Below are positions 1 to 23,411 of a stretch of 64,000 bases of DNA, one piece after another. Each line of letters starts with the position of its first letter. The stretch's first letter is position 1. A program made the position numbers and the translations under genes. The notes beneath the pieces are model-generated. The model saw nothing but the letters and a program-made list of their open reading frames with translations, was not told the DNA's origin and ran no database searches. This DNA comes from Mastacembelus armatus (Eukaryota > Chordata > Actinopteri > Synbranchiformes > Mastacembelidae). The DNA is taken from assembly GCF_900324485.2 (NCBI RefSeq), contig NC_046655.1, positions 6,634,442 to 6,698,441 on the forward strand, given 5' to 3'.

Positions 1-6390
<6,390 letters not shown>

Positions 6391-8148
6391 ATGGAGAAAA
6401 GGTGGGAAGAAGTGTACAACTTTCTCTCTCTGGGAACATACCCATCTGGGTATAGCAAGTCCCAGAAATTAAACCTTAGGAGGTACGCATCCAAATTCAA
6501 AGTAAAGGGTGAGTATCTGAAATACATTCCGATGTACTTAGTGTCTCAATAGCTCTTTTATGATTCTAGTTCTTTAATGAATGTTCCCTGCAGAAGGAGA
6601 GCTCTTCTTTGGAAGCAGAAGTGCTGTTAAGTCCAAAGAAAATGCAAGAAAGCTCTTCAAGGAATTTCACTCCTCTCCTACTGGGGGGCATTCAGGCATC
6701 CTGAAAACAAGAACTGCAATGTGCTCCAAGTTTTACTGGCTTGGCATGTCTGTTGATATTGACAACTGGGTATGTATTTGAGTTATTTTTTGTGTTTTGT
6801 ACTGTTGTGGAAACTGTATAAATATTAACAGCTAATTTCTCAAAGGTCTTGGAATGTGACAATTGCCAGAGGGTTGGGAAACCTTTGACTGCTGCACAGC
6901 CGTTAGAGTGTGTAAAGGTAAATGTGTACAGTGGTATCTTGATAACAATAGCTACTAATTAAGAAATGTTGAAAATGTAAAAGTAAATGTATGTGTTTTA
7001 CCTTGATAGGTATCTGCTGTCTGGGAGGTCATTGGTATTGATGTAATGGGACCTCTCCCAAAAACTGTAGAGGGCTTCCAGTATATTCTAACAGCCACAG
7101 ATTATTTTTCAAAATGGGTTGAGGCATTCCCATTGAAGACTAAATCAGCAACTGAAGTGGGACGCCATATTTGCTCCATCATATATAGACATGGTTGTCC
7201 CAAAAGGATCATTACTGACCAGGGAAGAGAATTCGTGAATGAAGTACGTGCATTTTGTAAAATACTATTGTTGTAAATACAATACAGGGATTATTTTCTT
7301 ATAGTAACATTCTGTTTGGTTTCAGCTCAACAACAGCCTCTGTGACATCTTGGGAATTGAACAAAGCGTGACAGCTGCCTATCATCCCAAAACTAATGGT
7401 CTGGATAAGAAAACCAATGACAACATAAAGCGGTAAGTTGTTTTCAGCTTTTAGTAGAGCTATAGATTGATATGATTCAATCTATTACTATTTATTCAAA
7501 ATTGATATTAATTTCATGTGATTAATATCATTATCTTATGCAGTGCACAGTTGGAGCAAGACATTTGGAACTATTTCTGAGAGAGCCTTAATTTTGTTTG
7601 TTTATTTTGTGTTTCCTAGAGCTCTCTCTAAATTGGTCAATGAGAAGCAGAACAACTGGGACGTCTACTTGGATGCCACGTTGTTTTCTTTAAGATCAAA
7701 GATCCACACTACTACAAAATATTCCCCATTTCTTTTGATGTATGGGAGGGAGGCAGTATTCCCGTCTGAGGTTCCCGTTAACATGCCGGTAAGTTTGTTT
7801 CTGCAGTCCTTTTAAAAACTACTTATAATAGCTTGTGGCAAGATGAGTTGATTTTCTTCACCAGCCACTTGTATATACTTGGCTGTTAACATTGAGCACA
7901 TTTTCAATTTGGGTATTTCTTTGGGCAGAAAGTATTCAGTTACTCATACTTTTGCAAGTAACTATTACTGTAACTGTTTTTCTTTTTAGCTTTCCAACAT
8001 ACTTCTTCCTGATGAGACAACTTGCGGTGCATTTTTGGACCAAAAAAAGGAATCAATGGAAACCAGGAATAAAACAGCAGCAGAAAACATCACCAAGTCT
8101 CAGAAGAAACAAAAGCAGGCCTATGAAAAAAGAGTACAGAAGTCCTAA
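6391..8148 (+). CDS. Integrase-derived, intron-containing gene of the GIN (gypsy-integrase-like) type
   Basis: Seven coding blocks joined by GT-AG introns with matching phases: 6391-6508, 6594-6769, 6846-6917, 7010-7243, 7326-7432, 7620-7788 and 7990-8148. Together they give an open frame of about 344 residues from the ATG at 6391. In order: a short N-terminal region, an H2C2-type zinc-finger region (ending CDNCQR), and an integrase core (GIDVMGPLPKT, TATDYFSKWVEAFPL, CPKRIITDQGREF, AAYHPKTNG) followed by NNWD and YSPFLLMYGREA motifs. The tail is Lys/Gln-rich. An AATAAA lies at 8201-8206. No gag, reverse transcriptase or terminal repeats are present, and the introns point to a host gene exapted from a mobile-element integrase. 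Vertebrate GIN1/GIN2 have this architecture; GIN2 is possible, but I cannot decide. It is tail to tail with akr1d1. Confidence 0.75.
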
Positions 8149-8562
8149 AATAGTAGTGAACCTTTCTAGTGTGATCACCCCCTCCTGTGTTTGTTTAACG
8201 CAATAAACTGGGAGCTGTTTGATAAACATATTTACATCTGTGTATACTATATGTGTGCATGACTTTGTTTCTTTTTTTGTAGGTGTAGGTGGTGTCTGCT
8301 CAAAGTGATTGAGGGAGTCAGAAGTAGAAATATCAAAACATGTTTCCAGTAGTATGCAGATGGGGTTAGGGGTGGTGTAATATGAAGGGATACTGCACTG
8401 GGAGCATTATTTGATAGGGGATATCAGTCTGTCGAGATATGTTATAATCGAGTATCAAAATATGCTACAGACACTCTGACAGTACAATTACCACTTTTGA
8501 AGATGACGTAACACTGTGAGAGTTGTACCTTTAAGGTATACGCACCCCCACCCCCGTCAGTA
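8149..8562. other. Intergenic, probable 3'UTR and spacer
   Basis: Holds the likely poly(A) signal of the integrase-derived gene (AATAAA at 8201-8206) and then about 350 bp in which I recognise nothing, except a C-rich run near 8545. Confidence 0.5.
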
Positions 8563-9041
8563 CATTACAGGATACTGAGTATAGATAAAGGATGTCCTTA
8601 CAGGTATGGCTGGGTGTCTTTTATGCCACCATGACATTTTCATCAGGTGTCTTTAAGAATTCCTACAACACTTTAAGGCAGCATTATTTCTTCAAAGGCC
8701 TGCTGCAAAGATGAAACCACTTCTGAACTGAACTTCAGCTGATGTTACTTCCTTTCATTTCAAATGTCTTGAATCATAAATATCAGTTTGTTAAAGAAAT
8801 AATACATGTCCACTATTGCTAATGCCATGTTTACAACTATACAATACACACACACACTTTAGACATATGTCCAAAGAATTGGGAATGACGTTTTATGTTT
8901 TTTAATGAACCACAAAAGCTTGTATGAAAAATTGTATAATATTTGTAAACAAAAACAATAAGTAGTCATTACAATATATGGAGAAGTCACATTAATCAAT
9001 CCTACAGAAAATTAAAGGGCTACTAAAATTACTTTTGGCAC
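8563..9041. repeat. Duplicated non-coding block, copy 2
   Basis: About 480 bp matching 3707-4242 in the same orientation. It abuts the 3' end of akr1d1, whose stop codon is at 9114-9116, so it may be part of that gene's 3'UTR. On the minus strand an ATTAAA poly(A)-type hexamer occurs inside it near 8903. Confidence 0.85.
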
Positions 9042-9113
9042 AAAATGTTGTTAAAGCAATAAAGTGAACACACCAACTTATTTGATTAAATTTTAGGGAT
9101 GTGTTGATAGTGT

Positions 9114-12100
9114 CTAGTAGTCATCATGAAACGGATACTCTGGGTGATCAGACCACCTGTTGAGTCAATAGAGAGACATATTCACTATTATTTTTTCATA
9201 GGAGGCACAGAACATCACACAGTTGGGACTATACTCACATAAGGAGCTCCACAAAACGAATATTCTTGTTCAACCCCTCAATTGCCTTCATCTCAGCCTG
9301 AGAGAGTGAGAAGTCGAATATCTGCAGTGTTGACAACAGATCAGTCCCATTAAATTTCATATTTTACTTCCTGGTGTTTTAGGGTGTACTTTTGAAGACT
9401 ACACTTTATGCCAACCTGCTGCTTGAATTGTTGCCATACTAAACAAACCTGAAAGTTGTCCTTAATGCGATCAGGGTTGAAGCTCTTTGGGATGACCACC
9501 ACCCGTCTCTGCACGTTGAACCTAAGGGCCACCTGGGCTGCGGTCTTGTTATACTTTTTACCAATGGATGCCAGTAGCTCATCTTCTAACACTGGAGGGC
9601 ATTTTAGGTTTACCCTGTTTAAGAGATTGGAATGTCACAACAGTTATAGTGTAACATATGAATGCTATCTGAGAACACTGTGTATTTTTAATAGTTATAC
9701 ATGAACACAATGTCTTTTTTTATTTTTCATTCAATTTGTGTCTTTGTAGATTTGGAAAAAGTGTATGACAGGGTGTCGAGAGAGGAGCTGTGGTTTTGTA
9801 TGAGGAAGTCTGGAGTGGCAGAGAAAAATGTTTGAGTGGTGCAGGACATGTATGAGAGCTGTAAGACAGTGGTGAGGTGTGCTGTAGGGGTGACAGAGGA
9901 GTTCAAGGTGGAGGTGGGACTGCACCAAGGATCGGCTTTGAGCCCCTTCTTGTTTGCTGTGGAGATGGACAGGCTGACAGATGAGGTTAGACAGGAATCT
10001 CTGTGGACCATGATGTTTGCAGGTGACACTGTCATCTGTAGTGAGAGCAGGGAGCAGGTGGAGGAAAATCTAGAGAGGTGGAGGTTTGCTCTGGAAAGGA
10101 GAGGAATGAAGCTGAGCCGCAGTAAAACAGAGTACATGTGTGTAAATGAGAGGGACTCAAATAGAACGGTGAGGTTACAGGGAGTAGAGGTGAAGAAGGT
10201 GGAGGATTTTAAATACCTAGGGTCAACAGTCCAGAGCAACGGAGAGTGTGGAAAAGTGTGCAAGCAGGTTGGAACAGGTGGAGGAAAGTGTCAGGTGTGA
10301 TGTGGGACAAAAGAGTGTCAGCAAGAATGAAAGGAAAGGTGGACAAGACAGTGGTGAGACCAGCAATGTTTTCTGGTTTAGAGACAGTGGCACTGAGAAA
10401 AAGACAGGAGGCAGAGCTGGAGGTAGCAGAGCTGAAGATGTTGAGGTTCTCTCTGGGAGTGACGAGGATGGATAGGATCAGGAATGAGGACATCACAGGG
10501 ACAGCTCATGTTAGATGTTTTGGAGAAAAAGCCAGGGAAGCCAGATTGAGATGGTTTGGACATGTTCAGAGGAGGGACAGTGAATACATTGGTAAAAGGA
10601 TGCTGAGGTTAGAGCTGCCAGGAAGGAGGCCTAGAGGAAGACCAAAGAGGAGGTTCTTGGATGTAGTGAAGGAGGACATGAGGATAGTTGGTGTGGGTGA
10701 GGAGGATACAGAGGATAGGGTTAAATGGAGGCAGATGATTCACTGTGGCGACCCCTGAAGGGAGCAGCTGAAAGAAAAAGAAGAAGATACATGAACACAA
10801 TGTGATGGGTTCATATGTACTCCATACCACATTGGATCTCTAGATGTCCCCAGGGGGCTGTATCCCACAATGACAATCTCATTTTGCCGGCAGTATTCAA
10901 GCAACTTTGGCTGAGTGAAATAGGGGTGGCATTCAACCTGTGTTGAAACAGCAAAAATGTTAGTTCCTGAAGGTAGACTGAATGCCTTATTGTGAGCCTT
11001 TTGTTCTGTAGTCAGTATTTATGTACCAAAGCAGTTTTGACAAAGGCACTTCTACAGTTTTTTATAATCATACCTAATCTGTCTGTTTAGTAGAATACAT
11101 TCTTTAGTGTTTTTCAGCCCATCTGTAAATCAGAGTTAAACCTGTCGTGTCATTTCTTTATTGTGTCCGGTATTTCCAGAACATAGCTCATTAACCTGTA
11201 CCTGGTTTGAGACAGGTTTGTGCTTCAGACCAGGTTTTTTAAGGATCAGCTCCAGTTGTCTCTTGTTGAAGTTGGACACTCCAAGAGATTTTACCATCCC
11301 GGCGTCTTTGCAAGCCTCCAAAGCCTGCCCAAGATAATTATGTGATTAAAACACACAGGCAGAAAGCAAAAAAGTTCAACTTTGAACTGCTGTTAATATT
11401 TTACAGTCACAGACTGCAGGTTGTCAACTCTGACACTGAACTGATATCTATGATGGATGGCCAATATTATCTTTCTTTTTCTGCATTTAAGAGCCTGTAG
11501 GTAGTAGTAAATCTGGAAATGAAGTATTGTTAATGAAAACTTTTTTAGGCTTTTTTTTAAAACCATGTCCTCTTTATTTAGTTAGCTGTAGTCCATGTTG
11601 CAGTTTTATGTTTTTGATTGTGAAGTCTCACCTCCCATGTAGCACAGAGGTCTGTCTCATGATAAATGTACTTCCCATTCTCATCTCGGGGGTGAAATGT
11701 ATCTCCTGGCTTCAGAAAAAATGGTTAAATAACTTTAAATAAAGAACTTTGGCTACAACAAAGTCAAAAAAAGTCTTTTTTGGACTTTGTTGTAGCCAAA
11801 GTAGACAAAGTTTTTTCAGCAGATCTTTTTTTATACCTTGAAGGCTGTAGGCATCTCTACAATATAGAGGTCGACATAATCCAGCTGCATTGTGTTTAAG
11901 GTTTTCTCCAATGCAGGTCTTACCAATTCCGGGGGATGGAATGTGTTCCACAGCTGTGTGATCAGTGCAGATAAAAAGAAGATACTGGGTTGTTGCAAAA
12001 ATATATGTTATTTTAGTCAGAAAATATGTTGTGGGAGAGGGTCACTGATCTACTGAAACCAACTTTGCAAACCTTTCCACAGTAGAAGATGTCCTCTCTC

Positions 12101-12684
12101 TTCACAGTTCCATCTGCAATTTTTTCCCTTATTGCTTGTCCCACCTCATGTTCATTGAAATAAATCATAGCACCATCAATGTGTCTGTACCCTGCTTCTA
12201 TAGCCACTTTGACTGCTTCATATGTAGTGCCTTTAGGGGTCTAAAACACAGCATATAATGAATATTATATAGAGTCACCTAGAAAACAGTGCAAACAGTT
12301 TTTCAAAAATATAAAACAAATGAATTGATCAATTGTAACATCTTTACTACGGCCTTCCACTCCTAAATACAGTCAATTTTATTTTATTTATTTTATTCTT
12401 TTCTCTTTATGTGAACTGCTGTGCTGTACTATAGATGTGCTTACTCTTTTTAAAGCACTTTTGCCAACCTATGTATTTTTTTTTTATATAAATAGGCTTA
12501 AGATTGATCTGATTTGATGCAAGTTAATTATTAGGCCTAATGTTAGTTTATAACCATTTTATAACCACTGTGGTGAACTAGTGCATCCTACCGTATGTGG
12601 ATTCCCATAAGTTCCCAGTCCGATCAAAGGTATGCTGCTTCCATCATTCAGAGAGACTGAGTGGCTCTCAGCTGTCAACTCCAT
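9114..12684 (-). CDS. akr1d1: Aldo-keto reductase 1D1 (delta4-3-oxosteroid 5-beta-reductase)
   Basis: Cytosolic NADPH enzyme that reduces the delta4 double bond of 3-oxosteroids to the 5-beta form, in bile-acid synthesis and steroid clearance. Nine exons on the minus strand: 12592-12684, 12073-12240, 11837-11953, 11632-11709, 11202-11324, 10828-10937, 9449-9614, 9239-9321 and 9114-9156. They total exactly 326 codons plus stop, the length of human AKR1D1. The active-site positions fall at Asp53 and Tyr58 (HIDGAMIY), Lys87 (end of exon 2) and Glu120 (YIVEMP). Glu in place of the usual AKR His is the signature of 5-beta-reductases. NADPH-site text VVVIPKSFN and the C-terminus [11 protein letters not shown] also fit. 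An RTE LINE sits in the intron between exons 6 and 7. The gene is head to head with trim24, as I recall in human 7q33. Confidence 0.96.
9697..9713. repeat. Target-site duplication, left (17 bp)
   Basis: ATACATGAACACAATGT, identical to 10787-10803. The pair flanks the RTE insertion. Confidence 0.9.
9714..10786 (+). mobile_element. 5'-truncated RTE-clade LINE (reverse transcriptase C-terminal half)
   Basis: About 1.07 kb antisense to akr1d1. The coding remnant runs [15 protein letters not shown], then [32 protein letters not shown] and [13 protein letters not shown]. In a shifted frame it continues [35 protein letters not shown] and ends at HCGDP. The fish RTE consensus, from memory, has FADD at the catalytic site; here it reads FAGD. 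There is an in-frame stop at about 9832-9834 and a frameshift around 10245-10260, so it is dead. It ends in a short A/G-rich tail (AAAGAAAAAGAAGAAG), typical of RTE, and is bounded by a perfect 17-bp target-site duplication, so it is a fairly recent 5'-truncated insertion. Confidence 0.9.
10787..10803. repeat. Target-site duplication, right (17 bp)
   Basis: Identical to 9697-9713, directly after the purine-rich tail of the RTE copy. Confidence 0.9.
11746..11802. repeat. Inverted repeat / hairpin in an akr1d1 intron
   Basis: The left arm ACTTTGGCTACAACAAAGTC (11746-11765) is the exact reverse complement of the right arm at 11783-11802. The 17 bases between are themselves largely A-run and T-run and can extend the stem almost to the tip. 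No target-site duplication or known family was recognised. Confidence 0.9.
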
Positions 12685-13639
12685 GATTATAAGTGTGCAA
12701 CTCTTCAAGGCCTGAGGCTTAATATGCTGTTCAATGTAAGTTGGCGCAGTTTTCTCTACTGCTGTTTGACCACGGCCAAGACTCCTCCCTAGTAGAAAGC
12801 AGTCTCTTGCAGCAGGGCATATCAACAAAATAGCAAGAGGTGGGTCAGGGGCTAACTGCAGCCCCCTACTGTAGAGTTTGCCCCTAAATCCCAGATCATC
12901 CGCCACCCCCCTTTTTTTAAAAAAAAAATTCTTTAAAACTTTTAAAACTGTAATTGTAAAAAATAAAAAAAACATGTAAATCCATAAACAAGAGAAAAAG
13001 AGAAGATCAGTAAATATAAATAATATATTAGCTGCACTTAAAACTTATGATATTGTGTTCAAGATTAAGAATGTGTGGGACGTGTAAGATAAGAATAAAT
13101 ACATTTTAAAAATATATTTGTGAGTCTTATGTTCCTATTCACTTGTGGAAGTAGAATTGTATTTTTTATTGTGTATAACAACGTATATATAGCACTTTCT
13201 AATGCCACCTTGCAAAAACATTTGTTAAACCCATGTTGTTAGGTAAATTTTTTTAACAAATAGACTCAGAGGATGAACTTCGGTAAGATTATATAGAAGT
13301 TTTACTTGCAGGGAGTAACAGTCACACAGCACCTTGTTACACTGGCTGCTTGCAGACTAACACATCCGTTTTCATGGAAATACAAAAGGGAGGGGATTTC
13401 TCACAGAAAGGCATCTGGGCCCTTATCAAATAGTCAAGGTTAGAGCAAACTGTGCTCACTGAGAGCAACAATTATATTTCCACAATACACAATAGGCCCC
13501 ATTCAGAAGTGTTTCAGTTATACTGAAGTAAGGTGGATCAGGTCACAGGAGGGTAAACATTTTAATTTCTCTAACACATGTAAACATTTTTCAGTCAGCC
13601 GAAACAAGCAAATAACTGAGAGGGTGATAGAACACCAAT
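12685..13639. other. Intergenic, akr1d1 upstream
   Basis: Region 5' of akr1d1: AT-rich, with short A-runs near 12925-12970. It should contain the akr1d1 promoter and 5'UTR. No coding exon or known repeat was recognised. Confidence 0.4.
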
Positions 13640-13965
13640 ATTGCTTAGCACTGTTGCCTCACAGCAAGAAGGTCAGGGGCCTTTCTGTGTGGAGTTTGCA
13701 TGTTCTCCCTGTGCTTGTGTGGGTTTTCTCTGGTTTCCTCCCACAGTCCAAAAACATGTATGTCAGATTGATTGGTGACTCTAAATTGCCCATAGGAGTG
13801 AGTGTGAGTGTTTGAGGTTGTTTGTCTCTATGTGGCCCTGTGATGGACTGGTGACCTGTCCAGGGTGTACCCCTGCCTTTCACCCAGAGAGAGCTGGGAT
13901 AGGCTCCAGCTGATCCCTGGGACCCTGGTTAGGAATAAGAAGGTATAGAAAATGGATGGATGGAT
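13640..13965 (+). mobile_element. L2/Maui-type LINE 3' end or derived SINE
   Basis: Matches the very common fish repeat that starts TAGCACTGTTGCCTCACAGC and runs through GTTTGCATGTTCTCCCTGTG, CTAAATTGCCCATAGGAGTG and GTGATGGACTGGTGACCTGT to GGGATAGGCTCCAGCTGATC and a GGATGGATGG tail. Recognition is from memory of fish repeat consensus sequences. The exact family name is uncertain. Confidence 0.75.
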
Positions 13966-13988
13966 TATTATTATTATTATTATTATTA
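13966..13988. repeat. (TTA)n microsatellite
   Basis: About seven ATT units directly following the LINE/SINE tail. Confidence 0.85.
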
Positions 13989-14541
13989 TGTTTTTAAGCG
14001 AACCTCTTGGTATAACAAGCAGGGTGAAATGATGAAGTTGCTGTCTGTGCCAAGTTGGCCCATTAACCTGGCGCTGTAGCTTTAAGACACCGCAGTGGCA
14101 TGTGGGTAATCGATGTGTTTTGGGCGAAGAAGGCACAGATGGTCGCCTTTCACATGGACATAACCTCAAAACGATATGTATTTAGCGTAGTTTTAACTAA
14201 CAAGTGACTGCGTACTGTTATGTTTGGCCTCTTTCAACCAGAACCTCAACAAAGCGGAGAATCTTTCATTAATTGTCTTTAGTATGTGTCCAGTTAATAT
14301 CGGCTACGTTGCTAATTTAGCTTCCTAAACGGAAAGAATTATTCCCACTTCCCACTAAACGCTGCTCTCACACAGCTGTAAATAAGCCATATCGTTGGTG
14401 AAACGACTATGTCTTTATTGTTGTAATGCATAAAATGAGTATTTACACGACCTACCTGGCTTGTTAAGCCAGAGAAGTTAACAGGCTTCCCTTTGTTTCC
14501 CATTTCAACGCTGTATTGATTGGTGGACTGTAAAGAAGAAA
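13989..14541. promoter_or_regulatory. trim24 upstream region
   Basis: About 550 bp between the repeat and the trim24 ATG. It presumably holds the promoter and 5'UTR. No clear TATA box was seen. The role is inferred from position. Confidence 0.4.
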
Positions 14542-21621
<7,080 letters not shown>

Positions 21622-23190
21622 ATGCGTTACAACCAAGATGAACTGTAGAGGAGATGGATGATTTCAGTCTTCCACAGAACTGGCCCCAGTGGGGACCTAC
21701 AGTACACTTGCTGCAATCATACCATTTTGTTACTATAATATATGTACAATAGGAAAACAAGGGTACTGCTATACTAAACAGACCTATTTAGTAGAGGTTC
21801 TGCTCTAGATACACATTGAGGGGATTAAATAAGCTTTACTGTAACACAGAAGATCATTTTTGGTGATGACACCGAGAAGCACACGAAATATCTTCTATGT
21901 TGATAGGTTCATGTGTAAGTTATCATCAGTTACCTTGCTTATGACCTGTACATAATAATGCTGTGGATTGAAGGCTGCAAGCGCATTAGTAAAAATGAAT
22001 TTGGATAAGTAATGCATGCAAGATGTCTTAATATAAACAGTAATAATAATATTAATAATGCCTCCATGTTTGCATTTATGGACCTTAGCTCCGTTGTACT
22101 AGCCATGTGGCTCATAAACATTGTTTTATTATAATAGCAGTATTTTTTATTTCATTAGAATTATGTTATGTTGCTGTCAGGTGTCAGATATGGACTCTTA
22201 AGTACTGGAGTTTCTGGACAGAAGGAAGAACATTTCCGTAGTACAGTGAAGTGTGCCACTATTGTGGCACTATTGAGCCTTGTTCTCCTCCAAATCCCAT
22301 CAGTCTTTTATCACACAGCAGCTTTGTCTCTTTTAATCACAGGAACGTTTCTTCACAGACTGTTTTCCCTGAAATATCAGCACATATAACTGATTCTAAC
22401 GTTCCTATCACTTGCCTCCGGCAACAGTACGTTTTCCAAATTGTATCCTTGCTCTTCTGCATCATGAGTACAGTTATGTCCGATCAGGTAGAAACTGTAT
22501 TGATAAATGTGTGAAATTACATTTATACTTTAGCTAATTAAAACATTGTTGACTTGTAAACAGTTATGACCATCAACTGACTTGAAGTGTGAAATGAGTG
22601 AGTCAGAAACTGACACACCACTTTTTAAATTTTTGTTCATTATTGGCACTTTATTAATAATTGGAGGATACAGAGGACCTGTAAATGAGCTACAAGCATT
22701 GATGACTATAACAGATACCTGCATTTACAATATTTGTAATAAACAGGTGTTGTGTTGTTGGTCTGACCTGTGCTGTGCTTCCACTCTTATGTTGGTCTGT
22801 TTATTTTAATAATCATTTTTTATTAATGTATTTTTAAAATATTTATAAAGTTCTTCCATTGCTTTAAAAAGTTAGGCACATTTTTTTCCATTGTGCTTTT
22901 GTTTTTTCTTTTCTAATCTGAAAATCATTGCAACTTTTACCGTAATCCTTAGTATACAATTTTTTAAAAAGCCCCTAAAGGTGTTTTAGACACTATAGGA
23001 TTACAATATACAAGCAATATACAGGATTGCGTTGCTTACTTTCTCTTTTTTTTTTTTTACTGTATCAAGGTATTGTCTTCTACTTTTCTGTTTTATCTGT
23101 ACTCGGGCAACATCTGCCTTGACTCACTTTGTGTTGGCACATTGTGGTACTGAATAAATCCCGTTATCGGTTATGTTTTAAAAAAAACTG
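21622..23190 (+). other. trim24 3'UTR and downstream spacer
   Basis: About 1.5 kb without coding signal, AT-rich. Candidate poly(A) signals AATAAA occur near 22738 and at 23153-23158; the second is close to the fbln1 promoter, so the trim24 transcript may run almost up to it. Confidence 0.5.
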
Positions 23191-23411
23191 AGGACACCGG
23201 CCGGTGTCCTGCCGGATAGTTTCACGCAGCTCCCTCCTCCTCCACGCCCACACCGCCAGCAAACCCTTAACCTCTCCCGGGCGCACACTAGAGACTGTGG
23301 TGTGAGCAACTTTCACAGGAGACGCGGACCGTCAGCCGCTCTTTAAAATAAAATCATTCCAGTAAATCACCTGCTAAAGTCTGGACCATTTAACGGTGCA
23401 CACAGACTGCG
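23191..23411 (+). promoter_or_regulatory. fbln1 promoter and 5'UTR
   Basis: Abrupt change from AT-rich to GC-rich sequence. It begins with a perfect 20-bp palindrome (23191-23210), followed by CTCC-rich stretches, and runs to the fbln1 ATG at 23412. The promoter role is inferred from position and composition. Confidence 0.55.

Noticed and set aside
9727-10263. 178-aa minus-strand open frame
   Set aside because: Antisense shadow of the RTE reverse-transcriptase remnant; composition without family features.
12685-12975. N-terminal extension of akr1d1 exon 1 to an upstream ATG
   Set aside because: The ATG at 12684 matches the family start and gives exactly 326 aa. The extension is low-complexity, non-homologous sequence.
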